A DNA stretch of 16,131 nucleotides from CAZKTS01 sp964555735. GTDB taxonomy: Bacteria; Actinomycetota; Acidimicrobiia; IMCC26256; PALSA-555. Positions 1-5,330 of this stretch are shown here, piece after piece (positions within the stretch are counted from its first letter, which is position 1; every line of letters starts with the position of its first letter). The stretch spans positions 1 to 16,131 of the forward strand of contig CAZKTS010000018.1 of assembly GCA_964555735.1 (NCBI GenBank). Direction: 5' to 3'. The notes under the pieces are model-generated. The model saw only the letters and a list, made by a program, of their open reading frames with translations, was not told the DNA's origin and searched no databases. Made by a program: the position numbers and the translations under genes.

Positions 1-463
1 CCGAGTGGAGGGCAAAGACGGACGCGACCCGTTCGGGCGCTCGCCGTGCTGCCGCGAGCCCGACATTGGCCCCGATCGCGTAGCCCACGAGGTGCGCGCG
101 CTCCACGCCGAGCTGGTCGAGCACCGCCACGATGTCCTCGACCCACTGGTCGTAGAGGTCGGCGCCCATGTCGAGGGGATCCGAGGCGCCGATGCCCTGG
201 CGTTCGAGCAGCACCAGTGGCGCGATGTCCGACAGCGAGCTGATGAAGTGCGCGTACGGCGGATCGTCGAAGACCGCGTCGATCGAGTACACCATCCCCG
301 GCAGATAGAGGACGGGCACGCCCTGGCCGCGCGAGAGCGCACGGAACGCGACCTGCATCCCGCCCGGCGTCTTCGCGTACTCGAGGTCGTCGGCGTCGAT
401 GCCCGGGACGGTACCGGTCGCCGCCGCCCTACCGCATCCCGTGCACCCGGCCCTCGCGGACAT
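1..463 (-). CDS. alpha/beta hydrolase, N-terminal part (runs off the window); nucleophile position is Ala
   Basis: About 154 residues are visible and the gene continues past base 1. The fragment has the start of an alpha/beta-hydrolase fold: a strand with LYLPGMVYSIDAVFDDP, then LLERQGIGASDPL (oxyanion-hole region), then the helix YDQWVEDIVAVLDQLGVERAHLVGY leading to the nucleophile elbow. This resembles the hydrolase domains found alone or next to class III adenylate cyclase or LuxR domains in actinobacteria (family knowledge). The elbow reads G-Y-A-I-G, so the GxSxG serine is replaced by alanine (codon GCG), which suggests a non-catalytic or sensor-like role if the reading is right. I chose the ATG at 463 because it is the nearest in-frame start; it overlaps the end of the upstream alkyltransferase-like gene by 35 bases, and the first ~20 residues are low-complexity. 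The C-terminal part and any fused domain cannot be seen. Confidence 0.75.
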   Translation of the reverse strand, partial: MSARAGCTGCGRAAATGTVPGIDADDLEYAKTPGGMQVAFRALSRGQGVPVLYLPGMVYSIDAVFDDPPYAHFISSLSDIAPLVLLERQGIGASDPLDMGADLYDQWVEDIVAVLDQLGVERAHLVGYAIGANVGLAAARRAPERVASVFALHS

Positions 464-716
464 CGACGCCCTCCGCGGCGAGCTTGGCGGCCTGCTCCTC
501 GGCCCACGGTGCCACGAGCCGACCGTCGGCCCGCACCACCCGCCACCACGGGACGGACTCTCCGGTCAACGCCAGGACGCGCCCCACCGCGCGCGCCGCT
601 CGCGGTCGCCCGGCCTCCTCCGCGACCCATCCGTAGCTCACCGCGACCCCGCGCGGGATCGCCCGGAGCACCTCGAGCACCGCGCCCTCGAAGTCGTCGG
701 GCGACGGGGACGCCAC
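429..716 (-). CDS. alkyltransferase-like protein (ATL), MGMT DNA-binding-domain homologue lacking the acceptor Cys
   Basis: A 95-residue protein matching the C-terminal DNA-binding domain of O6-alkylguanine-DNA alkyltransferases. Visible motifs are the Tyr of the nucleotide-flipping segment (VSYGWVAEEAG, Y28), the arginine-finger segment RAVG (R42-G45) and the active-site strand VPWWRVV (55-61). In true alkyltransferases the last reads PCHRV; here Trp57 replaces the acceptor Cys and Trp58 the His. ATLs with Trp at this position bind alkylated guanine without repairing it and flag it for nucleotide excision repair (established for the family). The start is GTG, 11 bases after the stop of the upstream EthD-like gene, so it is probably in the same transcript. 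Length is typical for a bacterial ATL. A DNA-repair gene downstream of acyl-CoA genes has no obvious pathway reason. Confidence 0.88.
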   Translation of the reverse strand: MASPSPDDFEGAVLEVLRAIPRGVAVSYGWVAEEAGRPRAARAVGRVLALTGESVPWWRVVRADGRLVAPWAEEQAAKLAAEGVDVREGRVHGMR

Positions 717-727
717 GACCCGACCGA

Positions 728-1432
728 TCAGACGACCGTCGGTGGCAGGTCCGACGCCCGCATCGCGTCGGCCCAGGGGTAGTCGAGCGGATCGATCAGG
801 GTGAACGGCGCGTCGAAGACGACGTCGGCGGTGTGCGGGATCGCGTCACGGATCGCGACCGCGCGACCCCCCGGGTCGTCCTCGACGAAGATCATGTCGA
901 GTGCCAGGTCGGGCCGGGACCGTGACGTCATCGACCAGGTGCCGGTCACGCCGTCGAGCTGGGCGATCCGCTCGGCGCGGTCGTCGTGCCCCCGCCGCTG
1001 GACGACGATGACGCCGGTGTGGCCCACGAAGGGCACGTCGCGTGCCCGGAGCTTCAGGGCCGCCCGCCCCCACGCGTCGGTGCCCGCGAACACGTCGCCT
1101 TCGCGGACGACCTTCTTCTCGGCCGGGAAGCGCATCCGATCCTCGTCGTAGAGGAGCGGCAGCTCGGTGCTCATGGCGTCGAACGCGTCCTGCGGGTCGC
1201 CGCTGAGCACGTAGGTCGTGAGGAACGATCCGCGTCGCTCGGCGAGCGGGGCGTCGGGGGCTGCGAGCCGCACCGCGTGGAGCTCGGGCGTCGCGACGTA
1301 GCGGCGGCTCAGCATCACACCGGCGAGGCACACGTTCATCGGCGTGTGCTCGAGGTCGTACCAGCGATTCCACTCCTCGATCGCGTCGAGGTCGCAGTCG
1401 AGAGCGGCGAAGATGATCCCGGAAGCCTCCAC
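728..1432 (-). CDS. EthD-like dimeric alpha/beta-barrel protein, probably two ferredoxin-like domains
   Basis: 234 residues, function unassigned. The N-terminal half carries EEWNRWYDLEHTPMN followed by an L-S-R-R-Y strand, the pattern of EthD/ABM-type dimeric alpha/beta-barrel proteins (strand, then helix with WY-x-x-EH, then a return strand with RRY). The second half (about residues 137-205, GVIVVQRRG to MIFVEDD and the following helix) looks like a second copy of the ferredoxin-like fold with weaker motifs. I chose the GTG at 1432 because GGAAGG lies 9 bases upstream; longer in-frame extensions run into the TetR gene on the same strand and look like out-of-frame translation. It lies 41 bases after the TetR stop and 11 bases before the ATL gene, so it fits an operon with both. 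Such proteins are often accessory to catabolic or oxygenase clusters, but no substrate can be named. Confidence 0.75.
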   Translation of the reverse strand: MEASGIIFAALDCDLDAIEEWNRWYDLEHTPMNVCLAGVMLSRRYVATPELHAVRLAAPDAPLAERRGSFLTTYVLSGDPQDAFDAMSTELPLLYDEDRMRFPAEKKVVREGDVFAGTDAWGRAALKLRARDVPFVGHTGVIVVQRRGHDDRAERIAQLDGVTGTWSMTSRSRPDLALDMIFVEDDPGGRAVAIRDAIPHTADVVFDAPFTLIDPLDYPWADAMRASDLPPTVV

Positions 1433-1473
1433 GACCGGCAGCCTTCCAGACGCGGCCCGATCCCGGGTACCGC

Positions 1474-2067
1474 TCAGGGGCGCCCCTGGAGGGCTCGCAG
1501 GAAGAGTGCCACGTAGGCCGCGGCCACCTCTTCGACGGTCATCGGGCCACCCGGCCGGAACCAGAAGGCAACACCCGAGCAGCTGGCGAGCAGCGAGCGG
1601 GTGACGAGCTCGACGTCGGGGACGACGAGGACGCCGCGTTCGTGGCCCGTGCGCAGCGTCGAGCGGAAGATCTCCTCGTAGTCGTCGCGAAGCCCGACGA
1701 TCTCGGTCCGGGCGTCCGGCCCGAGCGCGCGCAGCTCCGCGTCGCACAGGAAGACCTCCCGGTGCCGCTCGACGTGGAAGAGGATGTGGGCGGTCACCGC
1801 GGCATCCAGCGCGGCCACCGGATCCAGGGGCGACGCGACCGCGGCTCGGACCGCCGCGGTGAGGTCGACGAGCGTCGAGCGCATGATCTCGACGAGCATC
1901 GCCTCCTTGTTGGGGAAGTGGTAGTAGATCGTCGCCGAGCGCAGCCCGGCGTCGTCCGCGAGCTCCTTCATCGACGCGCCGTGGAACCCGCGCTCGAAGA
2001 ACTGTGCGGTCGCGGCCTCGACGATCCGCGCGCGCGTCGCCTCCGTCGAGCGGACGGGCGCGGCCAT
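1474..2067 (-). CDS. TetR/AcrR family transcriptional regulator of the acyl-CoA locus
   Basis: 197 residues, a typical TetR length. The N-terminal domain has the family pattern ARIVEAATAQFFERGFHGASM followed by the helix-turn-helix KELADDAGLRSATIYYHF and NKEAML (about residues 11-58). The C-terminal ligand-binding domain is helical and less diagnostic; PGGPMTVEEVAAAYVALFLRAL near the end resembles acyl-CoA-responsive TetR proteins of actinobacteria. The ATG shares one base with the stop of the acyl-CoA dehydrogenase (TGATG), so the two are translationally coupled. By position it is the counterpart of Rv2506 in the M. tuberculosis leucine locus. I infer that it binds the inverted repeat at 3219-3240, represses both divergent transcripts including its own, and is released by a pathway acyl-CoA. 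The ligand cannot be read from sequence. Confidence 0.9.
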   Translation of the reverse strand: MAAPVRSTEATRARIVEAATAQFFERGFHGASMKELADDAGLRSATIYYHFPNKEAMLVEIMRSTLVDLTAAVRAAVASPLDPVAALDAAVTAHILFHVERHREVFLCDAELRALGPDARTEIVGLRDDYEEIFRSTLRTGHERGVLVVPDVELVTRSLLASCSGVAFWFRPGGPMTVEEVAAAYVALFLRALQGRP

Positions 2068-3209
2068 CAGGCGTCCGCGCGCAGCCCGAGGCCGCGCGCG
2101 ATCACGAGCCGTTGGATCTCGCTCGTGCCCTCGCCGATCTCGAGGATCTTGGCGTCGCGGTAGTAGCGGTTGGCGGCCGTCTCCTCGACGAACCCGCTCC
2201 CGCCGAAGACCTGCGTGGCCGTGCGCGCCGCATCGACGGCCGCCTCGGTGGCGTGCAGCTTCGCCATCGCGGCCTGCTGGCGAAACGGCAACCCCTCGTC
2301 CTTGCACCAGGCGGCGTGGTAGGTGAGCAATCGGGCACCTTCGAGTGCGACGGCGATGTCGGCGATCGGGAAGCTCACGCCCTGGAACTTCGCGATCGGG
2401 CCACCGAAGGCCTGGCGGTCGTTGGCCTGCTCGACGCAGACCTCGAGGCAGGCGCGCGTGAGGCCGAGGGCGAGCGCCGCGATCGCGACCCGGCCACCGT
2501 CGAGCGTCGCGAGGAACTGCTGGAACCCACGCCCCGGCGTCCCGAGGAGGTTCTCGGCCGGGATGCGGCAGCCCTCGAAGCGCAGCGCGTGCGTGTCGGA
2601 CGCGCGCCACCCCATCTTCTTGTAGGCCGGCTCCACCACGAGGCCCGGCGTGTCGCTCGGCACGAGGAACGCACTGATGCCGTCGTCGGTGCGCGCGGCG
2701 ACCGTGATCACCCGCGTGAGCGGCGTGCCCGAGTTGGTGATGAACTCCTTGGCGCCGTCGATGACCCACTCGTCGCCGTCGCGCACGGCGCGCGTGCGCA
2801 GCGAGGCGACGTCGGACCCGGCGTCGGCCTCCGTGAGCCCGAACGCGCCGAGCGCGCGACCCGCGGCCATGGCGGGCAACCACCGCCGCCGTTGCTCCTC
2901 GGTGCCGAACGCGAGGATCGGGCCGATCCCGAGCCCGACGCCGGCCGAGAGCGTGATCGCGACCGACGAGTCCACGGCGGCGAGCTCCTCCACCGCGATG
3001 CAGAAGGTGGTGAAGCTGGCGCCCGCGCCGCCGAGGTCCTCGGGCACGAGCAGGCCGAAGAGACCGAGGTCGCCCATCTGCTCGACGACCGCGAGCGGGA
3101 ACTCGCCGTCGCGGTCTCGCCGCGCCGCCTCGGGGGCGACCGTGTCCCGGGCGAACCGCCGCACGACGTCGCGGAAGGCGTCGTCCTCGGGCGTGAAGCG
3201 GAAGTCCAT
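2067..3209 (-). CDS. acyl-CoA dehydrogenase, short/branched-chain type (candidate isovaleryl-CoA dehydrogenase)
   Basis: 380 residues, full length for a flavin acyl-CoA dehydrogenase. It has the N-terminal helical domain (FTPEDDAFRDVVRRFARD), the FAD-contacting GAFGLTEADAGSD (121-133), AKEFITNSG (153-161), and the C-terminal helical domain with QVFGGSGFVEE and EIGEGTSEIQRLVIAR. The catalytic base should be Glu360 in IGEGTSE, the position used by short- and medium-chain enzymes. Classical isovaleryl-CoA dehydrogenases instead use a Glu in the earlier helix, which here reads LDGGRVAIA (236-244). Substrate assignment to isovaleryl-CoA therefore rests on context only; 2-methylbutyryl-, isobutyryl- or butyryl-CoA are alternatives. 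I start the gene at the ATG at 3209 (MDFRFTPEDD). A longer GTG start at 3242 would translate through the operator palindrome and adds residues unlike the family. It is first in a minus-strand operon with the TetR gene. Confidence 0.92.
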   Translation of the reverse strand: MDFRFTPEDDAFRDVVRRFARDTVAPEAARRDRDGEFPLAVVEQMGDLGLFGLLVPEDLGGAGASFTTFCIAVEELAAVDSSVAITLSAGVGLGIGPILAFGTEEQRRRWLPAMAAGRALGAFGLTEADAGSDVASLRTRAVRDGDEWVIDGAKEFITNSGTPLTRVITVAARTDDGISAFLVPSDTPGLVVEPAYKKMGWRASDTHALRFEGCRIPAENLLGTPGRGFQQFLATLDGGRVAIAALALGLTRACLEVCVEQANDRQAFGGPIAKFQGVSFPIADIAVALEGARLLTYHAAWCKDEGLPFRQQAAMAKLHATEAAVDAARTATQVFGGSGFVEETAANRYYRDAKILEIGEGTSEIQRLVIARGLGLRADA

Positions 3210-3218
3210 GCCCGGGTA

Positions 3219-3240
3219 GCCTATCGAACGACCGATAGAC
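3219..3240. promoter_or_regulatory. candidate TetR operator in the divergent promoter
   Basis: A perfect inverted repeat CTATCG (3221-3226), six-base spacer, CGATAG (3233-3238). The central C/G pair and the G/C pair at 3219/3240 are also symmetric. It sits in the 50 bases between the divergent acyl-CoA dehydrogenase ATG (3209) and carboxylase GTG (3260), next to a TetR gene, and the size and symmetry suit a TetR dimer. TAGGCT on the minus strand (3223-3218) is a possible TAnnnT-type -10 for the dehydrogenase and overlaps the left arm, so binding would block it. No convincing -35 was seen. Confidence 0.6.
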
Positions 3241-3259
3241 ACCTCTCCCGAGAGCAGCC

Positions 3260-4816
3260 GTGCCCCGATCCCCCGACCCGACGCCGCGTGACCCCGGTCC
3301 GGCGGACCCGCTGGAGCACCTCGCCCGCGCGCGGCTCGGCAACCGCGAGTCGGCGCGCGAGAAGCTGTCGAGCCAGGGCAAGCTGCCGGTGCGGGAGCGG
3401 CTCGACCTCCTGCTCGACCCGGGCAGCCTGGTAGAGGACGGCCTGCTCGCGAACACGCTTGCCGACGGCCTGCCCGCCGACGGCGTCATCACCGGTCGCG
3501 CCACCGTCGATGGTCGCCCGGTGTGCGTGATGGCCAACGACCCCACGGTGAAGGCCGGGTCGTGGGGGGCACGCACGGTCGAGAAGATCGTCCGGCTCAC
3601 CGAGGTTGCGCTCGAGGCCGAGCTGCCGATCTTCTGGCTCGTCGACTCGGCCGGCGCGCGCATCACCGACCAGGTGGAGCTCTTCCCCGGCCGGCGGGGA
3701 GCGGGGCGCATCTTCCACAACCAGATCCGCCTGTCGGGGCGAGTCCCCCAGATCTGCTGCCTGTTCGGCCCGTCGGCCGCGGGCGGCGCCTACATCCCCG
3801 CCTTCACCGACGTCGTGTTCATGGTCGAGGGCAACGCGTCCATGTACCTCGGCTCGCCGCGCATGGCCGAGGTCGTCATCGGCGAGCACCTCTCACTCGA
3901 GGAGACCGGCGGCGCGCGCATGCACGCCACGGTGTCGGGCTGCGGCGACAACCTCGTCGACGACGACGCGGCCGCCATCGAATGGGCGCGCTGGTACTTC
4001 TCCTTCTTGCCGCAGAGCTGGCGCGACGATCCACCTCGCGAGCCGGCTGCGGCACCCGCACGCGCGTTGACCCCGGACGTCGTCCCGGCCTCCGACGCCG
4101 AGGGCTACGACATGCACCGCGTCATCGAGGGCATCGTCGACGCCGACTCGTTCCTCGAGGTGAAGCCGCTGTTCGCCGCCGAGCTGATCGTCGGCTTCGC
4201 CCGTCTCGACGGGCGCGTGGTCGGTGTAGTCGCCAACAACCCCGCCGTGCGCGGCGGCGTCCTGTTCGTCGACTCTTCCGACAAGGCCGCGCGGTTCATC
4301 AACCAGTGCGACGCCTTCAACGTGCCGCTGCTGTTCCTGGCCGACGTCCCCGGCTTCATGATCGGCCGCGACGTCGAGCAGCAGGGCATCATCCGCCACG
4401 GGGCGAAGATGATCACCGCGGTCGCAGAGGCGACGGTGCCCAAGATGTCGGTGATCGTCCGCAAGGCGTACGGCGCCGGCCTCTACGCCATGTGCGGCCC
4501 GGCGTTCGGGGCGGATGCGTGCCTCGCGCTGCCGACGGCAAAGATCGCGGTCATGGGGCCCGAGCCCGCGGTGAACGCCGTGTACGCCAACAAGATCGCC
4601 GCGATCGCCGACGCCGACGAGCGGGCCGCGTTCGTCGCCGAGCACATCGCCGAGTACGAGGCCGACGTCGACCTCCTGCGCCTGGCCTCGGACCTCGTCG
4701 TCGACGCCGTCGTACCGTACGAGGATCTGCGCAGCGAGCTGGTCGCCCGCTTCGCCATGGCCGGCACCAAGGACCGCTTCTTCAGCGACCGGCGCCACGG
4801 CAACCCGCCGGTCTGA
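3260..4816 (+). CDS. acyl-CoA carboxylase beta subunit (carboxyltransferase), candidate methylcrotonyl-CoA carboxylase beta
   Basis: 518 residues, normal for the biotin-dependent carboxyltransferase beta subunit that moves carboxyl from carboxybiotin to an acyl-CoA. Two crotonase-like halves are visible. The first has WLVDSAGARI, GRRGAGRIFHNQ and the glycine-rich oxyanion loop GPSAAGGAY (170-178), then GNASMYLGSPRMAEVVIGE. The second has GGVLFVDSSDKAARFI, FLADVPGFMIGRDVE, a second glycine loop GAGLYAM (405-411) and MGPEPAVNAVY. The GTG at 3260 gives the usual N-terminus LARARLGNRESAREKL-x-RERLDLLLD; GAGAG at 3250-3254 is a weak Shine-Dalgarno sequence. Neighbours suggest 3-methylcrotonyl-CoA as substrate, as for AccD1; propionyl-CoA or another acyl-CoA cannot be excluded from sequence. 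The partner biotin-carboxylase/biotin-carrier alpha subunit is absent here, so it must be encoded elsewhere. Confidence 0.92.
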   Translation: MPRSPDPTPRDPGPADPLEHLARARLGNRESAREKLSSQGKLPVRERLDLLLDPGSLVEDGLLANTLADGLPADGVITGRATVDGRPVCVMANDPTVKAGSWGARTVEKIVRLTEVALEAELPIFWLVDSAGARITDQVELFPGRRGAGRIFHNQIRLSGRVPQICCLFGPSAAGGAYIPAFTDVVFMVEGNASMYLGSPRMAEVVIGEHLSLEETGGARMHATVSGCGDNLVDDDAAAIEWARWYFSFLPQSWRDDPPREPAAAPARALTPDVVPASDAEGYDMHRVIEGIVDADSFLEVKPLFAAELIVGFARLDGRVVGVVANNPAVRGGVLFVDSSDKAARFINQCDAFNVPLLFLADVPGFMIGRDVEQQGIIRHGAKMITAVAEATVPKMSVIVRKAYGAGLYAMCGPAFGADACLALPTAKIAVMGPEPAVNAVYANKIAAIADADERAAFVAEHIAEYEADVDLLRLASDLVVDAVVPYEDLRSELVARFAMAGTKDRFFSDRRHGNPPV

Positions 4817-4833
4817 ACGTCCGCCGGTCCCAC

Positions 4834-4840
4834 AAGGAGG
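4834..4840 (+). promoter_or_regulatory. strong Shine-Dalgarno sequence for the MaoC-type hydratase
   Basis: AAGGAGG lies 7 bases before the ATG at 4848, in the 31-base gap after the carboxylase stop. It fixes the MaoC start and is one of the strongest ribosome binding sites in the window. The next two genes have none and appear to rely on stop/start overlap. Confidence 0.85.
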
Positions 4841-4847
4841 AGTCGTC

Positions 4848-5330
4848 ATGGTCCGGTCCGTCCCCGAGCACGGCCGTTGGTTCGAGGAGCTCGAGGTGGG
4901 TGACGTGATCGCTCACGCGCTCACGCGCACCGTGACCGAGACCGACAACGTGCTCGTCTCGAGCCTCACGCTGAACCCGGCCCGGCTCCACCTCGATCAC
5001 CACCACGCCGCCGGCACCGAGTTCGGGCGTCCGCTGGTCAACAGCATGTTCACGCTCGCGCTGCTGGTCGGCATGTCGGTCCTGGAGACGACGCACGGGA
5101 CCACGCTCGCCAACCTCGGGTTCGACGAGGTGACGTTCCCCGCGCCCGTGTTCTGCGGCGACACGCTGTTCGCGGAGTCGGAGGTGCTCGCGGCCCGCGC
5201 GTCGTCATCGCGCCCCGAGGCCGGGATCGTCACGTTCGAGCACCGAGCCTTCAACCAAGACGACACGCTCGTCTGCCGGGCCCGGCGCAACGCGCTGATG
5301 CAGCGCCGTCCCGCGACGCCGGCCCGATGA
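4848..5330 (+). CDS. MaoC-type (R)-specific enoyl-CoA hydratase, candidate 3-methylglutaconyl-CoA hydratase
   Basis: 160 residues, a single hot-dog domain. RWFEELEVGDVI begins the fold, and the hydratase motif region reads TLNPARLHLDHHHAAGTEFG (41-60), followed by PLVNSMFTLALLVG. In PhaJ-type hydratases the catalytic pair is D-x4-H; here the spacing is kept but the Asp position is Asn43, with His48 intact. The fold and the TEFGRPLVNS segment fit the Rv2499c-like group that partners CitE-like lyases in actinobacteria. The proposed reaction is hydration of 3-methylglutaconyl-CoA to HMG-CoA, inferred from its place between carboxylase and lyase. Itaconyl-/mesaconyl-type C5 substrates are alternatives. 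Its stop overlaps the next ATG by four bases (ATGA), so it is translationally coupled to the synthetase gene. Confidence 0.87.
   Translation: MVRSVPEHGRWFEELEVGDVIAHALTRTVTETDNVLVSSLTLNPARLHLDHHHAAGTEFGRPLVNSMFTLALLVGMSVLETTHGTTLANLGFDEVTFPAPVFCGDTLFAESEVLAARASSSRPEAGIVTFEHRAFNQDDTLVCRARRNALMQRRPATPAR

Noticed and set aside
5..925. A 306-residue plus-strand open frame at the window start
   Set aside because: It is Arg/Pro-rich and lies opposite three supported minus-strand genes.
3209..3242. Longer GTG start for the acyl-CoA dehydrogenase
   Set aside because: It would translate through the operator palindrome, adds 11 residues unlike the family and lacks a ribosome binding site.
2004..3434. 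A 476-residue plus-strand open frame opposite the acyl-CoA dehydrogenase
   Set aside because: It has no recognisable domain and mirrors a clear dehydrogenase gene on the other strand.
1474..3720. A 748-residue minus-strand open frame covering the TetR gene and the region antisense to the carboxylase
   Set aside because: Only its last 197 residues are protein-like (the TetR). The rest is Arg/Ala/Gly-rich and overlaps the dehydrogenase in the wrong frame, a usual effect of high GC.
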